Source: Thermococcaceae archaeon (GTDB lineage Archaea; Methanobacteriota_B; Thermococci; Thermococcales; Thermococcaceae). From it: DNA of 6,979 bases. The position numbers and the translations under genes were made by a program. The notes beneath the pieces are model-generated. The model saw nothing but the letters and a program-made list of their open reading frames with translations, ran no database searches and was not told the origin of the DNA. Where the stretch lies: assembly GCA_027064745.1 (NCBI GenBank), contig JAMOPD010000364.1, positions 1-6,979 of the forward strand, written 5' to 3'. This document shows, in pieces, positions 1 through 5,257 of this stretch (within the stretch, counting starts at the first letter, position 1; every line of letters begins with the position of its first letter).

Positions 1-26
1 TTTATGGCAATCTTTTGAGGGAAGAA

Positions 27-34
27 TTTTTAAA
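27..34 (+). promoter_or_regulatory. Probable TATA box of the first gene
   Basis: TTTTTAAA preceded by the purine-rich stretch GAAGAA (a BRE-like context) lies about 25 to 30 nt upstream of the start region at 58-61. By the usual archaeal spacing, transcription would start near 55-57, giving an almost leaderless mRNA. This is inferred from position and composition only. The remaining bases 1-26 hold nothing I can name. Confidence 0.45.
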
Positions 35-60
35 CCATCTGGCCATTTTCCAATTGGGTG

Positions 61-681
61 ATGCCCGTGAAGTTTAAAGGAAAAGCATTTGGAAATACCG
101 TGAGAATAGAGTTTGAAATCCTTAGTTTGAGTGAGCTTAAAATTGATGATTTGAGAGACTTTGATACCAATGTATTGAAAATCGAACTTAGGTCAACTTC
201 ATCTGGATTAAAACTTATAGGTATCTGGGAAGGTAATGTGGATGATGCGAGTGAGGGTATAAAGAAAGCTCTTAGTGAGAGTTATAAGCTAAAAGAGAAA
301 ATTTTAAGGCGGATAAAAACAAAAACCGAGGCTATAAGAGCAACAATGAAACAATTAGGGTTTAAAGAGGAAGTTCTTGGATACGGAAATTTAATAAGAT
401 TCATGAAGAAAACTGGTAATTATGAGATAGTTGTCATAACCTCAACAAAGGATGATATGGTTAGGGTTGAGGTATATGGAAACGATAAGAAGATAGTCGG
501 GCCTGAGGTTGAGAGCCTCTTTAGTGATGTGGATGTTGAAGAGCTTGAAGTATATGATTTGGAAGAGGAAGGCAGGGAGGAGAGGCTTGTCATAAACCTT
601 GAGATACCTCAGGGCGATGAAAAGCCAGAAACTAAAATAGCAGAAGCCATAAAGATGATAGAGAATATGCTAATGGCTTAA
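61..681 (+). CDS. Conserved-looking hypothetical protein, 206 aa, function unknown
   Basis: I do not recognise this protein. It is soluble, strongly charged (rich in Lys and Glu), and has no signal peptide, membrane segment, or Cys/His metal motif. Its pattern is alternating beta strands and helices: an N-terminal block (about 1-80) with strands around VRIEFEIL and KLIGIW followed by a helix, a basic helix (about 82-98), and a C-terminal block (about 100-206) with strands EIVVITS, VRVEVYG and RLVINLEI and a closing amphipathic helix. The two blocks end alike, so an internal duplication is possible. The start is either ATG 61 or the adjoining GTG 58; the sequence there is GGGTGATG, too close to act as a normal Shine-Dalgarno for either, which fits a nearly leaderless message. 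It is monocistronic, with its own TATA box and T-rich terminator. Composition (AT-rich, Lys/Glu-rich) is like that of pgk, with no sign of transfer. Confidence 0.8.
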   Translation: MPVKFKGKAFGNTVRIEFEILSLSELKIDDLRDFDTNVLKIELRSTSSGLKLIGIWEGNVDDASEGIKKALSESYKLKEKILRRIKTKTEAIRATMKQLGFKEEVLGYGNLIRFMKKTGNYEIVVITSTKDDMVRVEVYGNDKKIVGPEVESLFSDVDVEELEVYDLEEEGREERLVINLEIPQGDEKPETKIAEAIKMIENMLMA

Positions 682-683
682 CT

Positions 684-698
684 GCATTTTCTGTTTTT
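684..698 (+). terminator. T-rich terminator after the first gene
   Basis: GCATTTTCTGTTTTT begins 3 nt after the stop codon and is followed by more T-rich sequence (AATATTCTGTTT) to 710. Archaeal intrinsic termination uses U-runs without a needed hairpin, which fits. The identical 15-mer occurs on the minus strand at 2104-2090, at the end of the ABC operon, supporting a terminator role. Confidence 0.6.
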
Positions 699-708
699 AA
701 TATTCTGT

Positions 709-795
709 TTCCAATATCCATGCTGTCAGGTGGGAGCGCCCGATAATAAATCCAGTACAAGGCAGTCTAACTTATCCTGACAGTATTCCAATATC
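709..795. mobile_element. Possible 65-bp mini-element (MITE-like) with inverted ends and direct repeats
   Basis: The core at 721-785 has terminal inverted repeats: TGCTGTCAGG at 721-730 and, read on the minus strand from 785 to 776, TACTGTCAGG (9 of 10 identical). The core is flanked by a 10-bp direct repeat, TTCCAATATC, at 709-718 and 786-795, as expected for a target-site duplication; two bases (719-720) lie between the left repeat and the inverted end. There is no room for a coding sequence, so it would be non-autonomous or a remnant. A related shorter copy lies at 5161-5196, sharing GTGRGAGCGCC and TCCTGACAGTAT. The right direct repeat runs into the TATCAC half of the pgk control site. 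That it is mobile is an inference. I cannot name the parent insertion sequence family. Confidence 0.45.
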
Positions 796-808
796 ACCTG
801 GAGTGTAT
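792..808 (+). promoter_or_regulatory. Thermococcales glycolytic motif (TGM)-like site of pgk
   Basis: TATCAC-CTGGA-GTGTAT matches the TGM consensus TATCAC-N5-GTGATA at the whole left half and the GTG of the right half, with the final ATA displaced by one base (GTG-T-ATA). In Thermococcales the TGM is bound by the sugar-responsive regulator Tgr/TrmBL1. Sites upstream of BRE/TATA activate gluconeogenic genes when maltodextrins are absent; sites downstream of TATA repress glycolytic genes. Here the site lies just upstream of, and touching, the TATA box, fitting activation of pgk under gluconeogenic growth. The motif match is seen; the regulator's action here is inferred. Confidence 0.7.
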
Positions 809-813
809 AAAAT
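806..813 (+). promoter_or_regulatory. TATA box of pgk
   Basis: TATAAAAT lies about 45 nt upstream of the ATG at 855. With the usual archaeal distance of about 25 nt from TATA centre to start point, transcription begins near 833-837. That is downstream of the ATG at 825, so the longer reading frame from 825 would not be translated. Confidence 0.7.
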
Positions 814-845
814 AACCTTTTAACATGCTACCTCAAGATTTCATC

Positions 846-851
846 GGTGAT
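846..851 (+). promoter_or_regulatory. Ribosome binding site deciding the pgk start
   Basis: GGTGAT complements the archaeal 16S 3' end (GATCACCTCC). It lies 3 nt before ATG 855, directly abuts ATG 852, and is far downstream of ATG 825. Spacing favours 855. Confidence 0.65.
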
Positions 852-854
852 ATG

Positions 855-2090
855 ATGTTTAAACTCACCGATTTTGATTATTATGATAAAACAGTTTTTC
901 TTAGGGTTGACCTCAATTCACCAGTAAAAGATGGAAGAATAATCAGTGATGCTCGTTTTAGGGGAGTTCTACCGACGATACTATATCTCCTTGAACATGA
1001 TGCAAAGGTGGTTATTGGAACACATCAAAGCAAGCCTTACAAAGGGGATTACATAACTACGAAACAACATGCTGAGATTTTAAGCAGACTTTTAGGGACT
1101 AATGTAGAGTATGTTGAAGATGTATTTGGGAAATATGCCCGCGATAAGATAAAATCTCTCAATCCAGGTGAAGCGTTAATTTTAGAAAATCTCCGTTTTA
1201 TTGCAGAGGAGATCCAATATAAACCAATAGAGGAGTGTGAAAAAACATTTTTTGTGAAAAAGCTTTCTCCTCTGATTGATTATGTTGTTAACGATGCTTT
1301 TGCTGCTGCTCATCGCTCTCAGCCTTCTCTCGTTGGATTTGCCAGAGTAAAACCTATGACAATGGGATTCCTTATGGAGAGAGAGATAAAAGCTATTCGT
1401 AAAGCTTACGAGAGTACTGAAAGCCCAAAGGTATATGTTTTAGGGGGAGCAAAGGTAGAGGATTCTCTTAAAGTAGCTCAAAATGCTTTAAAAAACAGCA
1501 AGGCTGATTTCATTCTAACTGGGGGATTGGTAGGACATGTATTTACCCTTGCCAAGGGTTACGATCTCGGTGAGGCCAACATTGAGTTCATGGATAAAAA
1601 AGGCCTGGTAAAATTTGTAGACCTCGCAGAGGAGATACTCAACGAGTTTTATCCACAGATAAGAACTCCAGTTGATTTTGCCGTGGATTATAAGGGAGAG
1701 AGACTTGAGATAGACCTTCTCAGTGATGAGAAGAGATTCTTTGATGAGTACCTGATACTGGATATAGGCTCCAGAACTGTGGAGAAGTATCGGGAGATAT
1801 TACAGAAAGCTAAGATAATAGTGGCTAATGGGCCAATGGGAGTTTTTGAAAGGGAAGAATTTGCAATTGGAACAGTTGGAGTGTTTCGGTCTATAGGGGA
1901 AAGTCCAGCATTTTCTGTTGTTGGAGGGGGACATTCAATAGCGAGTATCTACCAGTATAACATCAAAGGGATAAATCATGTTTCAACCGGTGGCGGTGCA
2001 ATGCTTGCATTTTTTGCAGGAGAGAAGTTGCCTGTGCTTGAGGCATTTAAAATAAGTTACGAGAAATTCAAGAATAAAATAAAAAAATAA
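855..2090 (+). CDS. pgk: Phosphoglycerate kinase
   Basis: Cytosolic enzyme interconverting 1,3-bisphosphoglycerate + ADP and 3-phosphoglycerate + ATP. In Thermococcales sugar breakdown bypasses this step through the ferredoxin-dependent GAPOR, so PGK serves mainly gluconeogenesis. With the start at 855 the product is 411 aa, normal for archaeal PGK. N-domain substrate motifs: LRVDLNSP (16-23), DARFR (32-36), GTHQSKP (55-61, the archaeal replacement for bacterial SHLGRP), ENLRF (111-115), NDAFAAAHR (146-154). C-domain nucleotide motifs: GGAKVEDS (197-204), ANGPMGVFE (324-332), GGGHS (357-361), STGGGAML (377-384). All key residues look intact. The upstream ATG at 825 adds a nine- to ten-residue extension not seen in relatives as I recall them and lies before the predicted transcription start, so it is rejected. 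It has its own TGM-controlled promoter. No T-run lies on the plus strand directly after the stop, so its mRNA may run into the convergent operon. Confidence 0.97.
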   Translation: MFKLTDFDYYDKTVFLRVDLNSPVKDGRIISDARFRGVLPTILYLLEHDAKVVIGTHQSKPYKGDYITTKQHAEILSRLLGTNVEYVEDVFGKYARDKIKSLNPGEALILENLRFIAEEIQYKPIEECEKTFFVKKLSPLIDYVVNDAFAAAHRSQPSLVGFARVKPMTMGFLMEREIKAIRKAYESTESPKVYVLGGAKVEDSLKVAQNALKNSKADFILTGGLVGHVFTLAKGYDLGEANIEFMDKKGLVKFVDLAEEILNEFYPQIRTPVDFAVDYKGERLEIDLLSDEKRFFDEYLILDIGSRTVEKYREILQKAKIIVANGPMGVFEREEFAIGTVGVFRSIGESPAFSVVGGGHSIASIYQYNIKGINHVSTGGGAMLAFFAGEKLPVLEAFKISYEKFKNKIKK

Positions 2091-2104
2091 AAAACAGAAA
2101 ATGC
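2081..2104 (-). terminator. T-rich terminator of the ABC exporter operon
   Basis: Read on the minus strand from 2104, GCATTTTCTGTTTTTT is followed by A and a run of seven T. It starts 8 nt past the stop of the last operon gene. The first 15 nt equal the terminator at 684-698. The T-runs lie opposite the A-rich lysine codons at the end of pgk, so terminator and pgk coding sequence overlap. Confidence 0.6.
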
Positions 2105-2111
2105 CTAAGAC

Positions 2112-2426
2112 TCAGTAGTTCATTAAGGCTCCAAAAATAACTGCTGTCCACCAGATTTCCAAGAATGCAAAACCGATTGTCGCAGTTCCTTTTATAATCC
2201 ATGCCATGAACACCAGATATGCTATTGCAGTTGCTATTATATGGAGCTTAAGGAATTTTCTATTAATATCTTTCCCTGCTTTCATCCATCCTGTTGGGAG
2301 GGGTAGCCAATCGAAAAAAGCCCCAACTAAAGCAAAGAAGGGCTTGTTAAAAAATACTGCAGGGATAAAGATTAGCCCCGCAGCCATAACACAGAGCATT
2401 GTAATTTGCTGTTTTTTCATTTTCAT
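2112..2426 (-). CDS. Small three-helix membrane protein, last gene of the ABC operon
   Basis: I do not recognise the family. The 104-aa product has a short basic N-terminus (MKMKKQQ) and likely membrane helices at about 8-26, 61-79 and 83-102, with a hydrophobic, aromatic Pro-rich stretch at 28-47 that could be a partial or re-entrant helix, and a basic loop at 50-60. By the positive-inside rule the N-terminus is probably cytoplasmic. It follows the permease gene with only a few bases between, and the permease stop lies in the GAGGT Shine-Dalgarno site. ATGs at 2429, 2426 and 2420 are all possible; 2429 directly abuts the GAGGT, so 2426 was chosen. The position suggests an accessory subunit of the exporter or a membrane protein induced with it; nothing in the sequence shows a catalytic role. 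A plus-strand frame over the same bases is an antisense shadow. Confidence 0.75.
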   Translation of the reverse strand: MKMKKQQITMLCVMAAGLIFIPAVFFNKPFFALVGAFFDWLPLPTGWMKAGKDINRKFLKLHIIATAIAYLVFMAWIIKGTATIGFAFLEIWWTAVIFGALMNY

Positions 2427-2432
2427 CATACC

Positions 2433-3200
2433 TCAATCTATCGTAGCTTTTCTGAACTCAATAACTGCAATGCCCATAAAGATAACTGCTAGTCCAGAGA
2501 GCACAATCCAATCAGTCGTTAGAGAAAACGTTGGAGCAATCCCGGATAAATAGTATCTTGAACCATCTACAGCATATGTGAGTGGATTAACTTTGGCAAG
2601 CCACTGCATCCAGTTGGGCATAGTTTTCACAGGGTAAAAGGCCCCACTCAAGAACGTCATCGGTAGCATTATCATGGTCATTATCATCTGAAATCCTTCC
2701 ATGCTACCCATTCTCATTGCTATAGCGACTCCCATTCCTGCCACTGCAAGCCCCACTATGAAGCTTAGTCCTAACGTAGGAATAACCCCAGATAACTTGA
2801 GAGAACTCGTGATAAAAAAGCTCAGAGCTAATATTATCACGCCTTGAATCATGGCTGTTATTGCTCCGCCTGTTATCCTGCCAAGTATCGCTTCTTCCCT
2901 TGAAGCTGGTGCAACGAGTATCTCTTTGATAAAACCGAACTGTTTATCCCAGATAATCGTTATTCCCTGAATAAAGCTCATGTTGAAGACTGTCATGGCG
3001 ACTATACCTGGAACAAGATACGTCATATAGTCCACGCCGCCAAATATCATACTTGCTCCTGGGAAATTAAATGCTCCTGACCAACCTTTACCGAATAAAA
3101 CAAGCCAGATTATTGGATTTACCAAGCTGCCTATAACCCTTGCTTTTGAGTGCATAAACCTCTTCATCTCACGATAGATCATTGTGCTGAAGACCATCAT
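2433..3200 (-). CDS. ABC-2 type transporter permease
   Basis: Membrane subunit of an ABC exporter; two copies are expected to pair with the ATPase encoded just upstream. The 255-aa product has the ABC-2 layout: a cytoplasmic N-terminal amphipathic segment (1-20, YREMKRFMHSKAR), six likely helices at about 22-40, 57-82, 110-132, 138-162, 169-190 and 229-248, and the conserved block between helices 5 and 6 with LSGAFYPVKTMP (184-195) and NPLTYAVDGSR (205-215), typical of the DrrB/NodJ-like group. The cytoplasmic loop FIKEILVAPASREEAILGR (90-108) matches the coupling-helix region of this family. A full GGAGGTGAT site at 3212-3204 precedes ATG 3200 (3 nt) and ATG 3197 (6 nt); either could be used. 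The stop of the ATPase gene lies inside this Shine-Dalgarno, so translation is probably coupled. Substrate unknown: family members export drugs, lipids or polysaccharides. Confidence 0.93.
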   Translation of the reverse strand: MMVFSTMIYREMKRFMHSKARVIGSLVNPIIWLVLFGKGWSGAFNFPGASMIFGGVDYMTYLVPGIVAMTVFNMSFIQGITIIWDKQFGFIKEILVAPASREEAILGRITGGAITAMIQGVIILALSFFITSSLKLSGVIPTLGLSFIVGLAVAGMGVAIAMRMGSMEGFQMIMTMIMLPMTFLSGAFYPVKTMPNWMQWLAKVNPLTYAVDGSRYYLSGIAPTFSLTTDWIVLSGLAVIFMGIAVIEFRKATID

Positions 3201-3204
3201 TTTA

Positions 3205-4200
3205 TCACCTCCTCATCCTAGCCCTCATTATCATTCTCGCAACTTTCCGTTCTCTACCTTCATCACGGATTTCCCTGCCTGTTAGATGCAGAAAGACATC
3301 GTTGAGCGTCGGCCTGTGGTAGGTAACCTCAAGAATCTTTAACCCATTTTTCTGTGCCAGCTCAAAGAGTTTGGGCATTGCTTCAGCGGCATTCTGAACA
3401 TCGAGCCTCACTCTTCCATCCGGCATTATTCGGCATCCTCTGATGAACTCTGCGTTGAGGCATTTAATGCCCTCTTTTGGCTCATCCATGCGCACATAGA
3501 TCACATCGTTACCTATGAGTTTTTTCAGTTCATCTGCTGTTCCCTCTGCGATTATTTTCCCGTGATCCATAATGGCTATCCTATCCGCCAGTTGCTCGGC
3601 CTCGTCCATGTAGTGAGTTGTAAGGAAAATCGTCATGCTATGCTCTTCCCTCATAGCTTTTATATACTCCCATATGTGGGCTCTCGTCTGTGGATCAAGA
3701 CCTATTGTGGGCTCATCAAGAAAGAGAATCTCAGGCTCATGCAGGAGAGAGCGCGCTATTTCCAGCCTCCTCTGCATACCTCCACTGAAGAATTTAACTG
3801 GTCTGTCCTTAAACTCCCATAGCTCAACAAATCTGAGCATTTTCTCAATTTTCGCCTTAAGCTCATCTCCTGAATAGCCATATATCCTTCCATGGATATA
3901 CATATTCTCGTATGCTGTGAGCTCTCTGTCAGTGCTTGGATCCTGAAAAACGATACCTATCTTTCTTCTTACCTCAACAGGTTCTTTTACCACATCATGT
4001 CCAGCTACAACTGCTCTACCCTCATTTGGTCTCAGGAGTGTTGTTAGCACATGTACTGTCGTGGTTTTCCCAGCTCCATTAGGCCCCAGAAATGCGAATA
4101 TCTCTCCTTTTTTCACTTTGAATGAGATTCCTTTAACTGCGGTAAAATCACCATATTTCTTTACAAGATTCTCAACTTCGATAGCATATTCCGTTTCCAT
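3205..4200 (-). CDS. ABC-2 type transporter ATP-binding protein
   Basis: Cytoplasmic ATPase subunit driving the permease encoded downstream. With the start at ATG 4200 the product is 331 aa. Motifs: Walker A GPNGAGKT (39-46), Q-loop glutamine in IVFQDP (Q86), signature FSGGMQRR (138-145), Walker B ILFLDEP (158-164, catalytic Glu163), D-loop GLDP (167-170), H-loop His196 in LTTHYMDEA. The extra C-terminal region with PTLNDVFLHLTGREIRD (297-313) is characteristic of DrrA-like drug-export ATPases. It ends in an unusually basic tail (about 314-331). The frame is open to an ATG at 4257, but a GGAGTTGAT site at 4213-4205, 4 nt before ATG 4200, and the usual family N-terminus support 4200. The ferredoxin gene stops 1 nt before this start (TAAAATG). 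All catalytic residues are present. Confidence 0.95.
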   Translation of the reverse strand: METEYAIEVENLVKKYGDFTAVKGISFKVKKGEIFAFLGPNGAGKTTTVHVLTTLLRPNEGRAVVAGHDVVKEPVEVRRKIGIVFQDPSTDRELTAYENMYIHGRIYGYSGDELKAKIEKMLRFVELWEFKDRPVKFFSGGMQRRLEIARSLLHEPEILFLDEPTIGLDPQTRAHIWEYIKAMREEHSMTIFLTTHYMDEAEQLADRIAIMDHGKIIAEGTADELKKLIGNDVIYVRMDEPKEGIKCLNAEFIRGCRIMPDGRVRLDVQNAAEAMPKLFELAQKNGLKILEVTYHRPTLNDVFLHLTGREIRDEGRERKVARMIMRARMRR

Positions 4201-4201
4201 T

Positions 4202-4645
4202 TTAATCAACTCCATTATTTTTTCTAAACTTCTCGGCATGCTCTTCCCTGAAAACAAATTTTATGCCGTATTTCCCCTTGAATGGTAATCTCAGGGTGTT
4301 ATAGATAAGTGTTAAAATGGGATGTCTCACAGGTTTCTCTCTCGGTCTTAGGGCTCCTGTTGGACATGCATCAACACAGATATTGCATCCTTTACAAAGC
4401 TCTGAATGCGTCATAATTGGTCTTAAACGAGTTTTTTCATTAAAACCAAATAATGAAACTTTCATAGGAACAACTGTCCATATTTTTTCTCCATATGGAC
4501 ATGCAGTTATGCACTCTTCTCCTCCCCCACATATGGGATAATATATTGTCAGAGGACAATTTTTGCTCATAGACTCATAATACTCCTCCCAACTCTTAAC
4601 GGCATTGCCCATAAACTGTTTATAATCCTGCTTCTGTTCTCTCAT
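4202..4645 (-). CDS. Dicluster 4Fe-4S ferredoxin-like protein within the ABC operon
   Basis: Probable iron-sulfur electron-transfer or sensor protein of 147 aa, cytoplasmic or peripheral. The second cysteine set is canonical, C84-x2-C87-x2-C90-x3-C94-P, ending CPTGAL. The first set is atypical: C39 then a Gly/Glu-rich gap, C45-x3-C49-P (CITACPYG), with C30 nearby as a possible fourth ligand; two [4Fe-4S] clusters are plausible, but the spacing differs from normal C-x2-C-x2-C-x3-C. About 35 residues separate the two sets, longer than in small bacterial-type ferredoxins. An extra N-terminal helix (1-28, Tyr/Glu-rich) and a basic C-terminal region (about 98-147) flank the domain; there are no clear membrane helices. 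ATG 4645 overlaps the padR stop as ATGA, and GGTGA lies 8 nt upstream, so translation is coupled to padR. Its partner and role in the exporter are unknown; a redox link to the exporter or its substrate is only an inference. Confidence 0.85.
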   Translation of the reverse strand: MREQKQDYKQFMGNAVKSWEEYYESMSKNCPLTIYYPICGGGEECITACPYGEKIWTVVPMKVSLFGFNEKTRLRPIMTHSELCKGCNICVDACPTGALRPREKPVRHPILTLIYNTLRLPFKGKYGIKFVFREEHAEKFRKNNGVD

Positions 4646-5109
4646 AATCTCTCACCAAATTCTACGATGAATCTAATCCGCTTGGCACAGTCTTTTATAA
4701 CTTTAGAAAGCTCTGCTTTCTGATCATCATTAAGTTCATCGAACTTTTCAAAGAACAATCTAAAGGCTTTTACCAGTTCATTTCCCCCCAATTCTCGAAA
4801 TTCTTTGTAAATCTCCATTTTGTGGATAATTTCTTTGACTTCTCCCTCATGTTCTTTCAGATATTCCAGACCTTTTTCAGTGATTCTGTATGTCTTTTTT
4901 TCTCTTTTTCCACTTCCTACAACCTCAATAAGTCCTGTTCTCCTTAGACTTGCCAGTGTCGGGTATATAACACCTGCACTTGGTGTGGGAATGGCAAATC
5001 TCTCTTCCAGTTCCTTCATTATAGCATAACCATGCATTGGGTTTGTCCTCAATAGCTCCAATATCAGGAGTTTTAGACCCCCTTTAAATCTTGGCCGTTC
5101 CAAATACAT
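4642..5109 (-). CDS. PadR-family transcriptional regulator
   Basis: DNA-binding repressor, probably of its own operon. The 155-aa product has the PadR winged helix-turn-helix at about 8-82: GGLKLLILELL (10-20), the hallmark MHGYAIMKEL (25-34), the recognition region TPSAGVIYPTLASLRRTGLI (42-61) and the wing with KTYRITEKG (72-80). The C-terminal part (85-150) is helical and would form the dimer arm. PadR proteins usually respond to small toxic or phenolic compounds or drugs and often sit before ABC-2 exporters, as here. ATG 5109 is chosen; GTG 5112 adjoins it. The GGGTG before it overlaps the start, and the TATA box at 5145-5137 predicts a start point near 5116, so the message is close to leaderless. 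It overlaps the ferredoxin gene by 4 nt. One Cys (C141) is present but no ligand motif is evident. Confidence 0.93.
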   Translation of the reverse strand: MYLERPRFKGGLKLLILELLRTNPMHGYAIMKELEERFAIPTPSAGVIYPTLASLRRTGLIEVVGSGKREKKTYRITEKGLEYLKEHEGEVKEIIHKMEIYKEFRELGGNELVKAFRLFFEKFDELNDDQKAELSKVIKDCAKRIRFIVEFGERL

Positions 5110-5117
5110 CACCCAAC

Positions 5118-5131
5118 ATATCTACAGATAT
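5118..5131. promoter_or_regulatory. Candidate PadR operator palindrome
   Basis: ATATCTACAGATAT is a perfect 6-bp inverted repeat around a 2-bp centre. It lies between the padR TATA box and start codon, at the predicted transcription start, where a bound dimer would block RNA polymerase. Autoregulation is common in PadR systems; the binding itself is inferred. Confidence 0.5.
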
Positions 5132-5136
5132 ATCAG

Positions 5137-5145
5137 CTTATAAAC
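5137..5145 (-). promoter_or_regulatory. TATA box of the padR-ABC operon
   Basis: On the minus strand, GTTTATAAG preceded by A-rich sequence (AATCAAAAA) forms a good archaeal BRE/TATA. Its centre is about 32 nt before ATG 5109, predicting a start point near 5116 and a leader of only a few bases. Confidence 0.65.
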
Positions 5146-5160
5146 TTTTTGATTCTAACT

Positions 5161-5196
5161 GTGAGAGCGCCTAGCCGTCTGTTGTCCTGACAGTAT
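5161..5196. repeat. Second, shorter copy of the pgk-upstream element
   Basis: GTGAGAGCGCC (5161-5171), GCCGTCT (5174-5180) and TCCTGACAGTAT (5185-5196) occur in the same order as GTGGGAGCGCC (730-740), GCAGTCT (762-768) and TCCTGACAGTAT (775-786), with about 19 bases fewer in the middle. The left inverted end seen in the first copy is degenerate here (CTAAC in place of CTGTCAGG), and no flanking direct repeat is clear. It lies in the divergent intergenic region of padR and the DUF365-like gene. It is probably a decayed or deleted relative of the same mini-element; a shared regulatory role is an alternative. Confidence 0.4.
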
Positions 5197-5216
5197 CTCT
5201 GTTTTATCCCAAAAGG

Positions 5217-5224
5217 TATTTATT
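5217..5224 (+). promoter_or_regulatory. Possible TATA box of the DUF365-like gene
   Basis: TATTTATT preceded by AAAAGG lies about 37 nt before ATG 5258, predicting a start point near 5246. The match is weaker than at pgk or padR; GTTTTATC at 5201-5208 is an alternative. Confidence 0.35.
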
Positions 5225-5247
5225 CCAGAAAAGACAAGAGAGTTAAA

Positions 5248-5252
5248 GGTGA
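5248..5252 (+). promoter_or_regulatory. Ribosome binding site deciding the DUF365-like start
   Basis: GGTGA with 5 nt to ATG 5258 is well placed. The in-frame GTG at 5249 lies inside this site and so is not a likely start. Confidence 0.6.
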
Positions 5253-5257
5253 GTATT

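Noticed and set aside
721..785. The inverted-repeat element as a small RNA or riboswitch of pgk
   Set aside because: It lies upstream of the pgk TATA box, so it is not part of the pgk leader, and no promoter for a separate RNA is evident. The flanking direct repeats favour an inserted element, though transcription cannot be excluded.
2206..2553. Plus-strand 115-aa frame opposite the small membrane gene and the permease end
   Set aside because: It is an antisense shadow of two convincing minus-strand genes, with no Shine-Dalgarno or promoter of its own.
3562..3877. Plus-strand frames opposite the ATPase gene
   Set aside because: The opposite strand encodes an intact ABC ATPase with all motifs; these frames have no protein-like features or start signals.
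3205..4257. Longer ABC ATPase starting at 4257 (350 aa)
   Set aside because: The added N-terminal residues would overlap the end of the ferredoxin gene. A Shine-Dalgarno at 4213-4205 and the usual family N-terminus point to ATG 4200.
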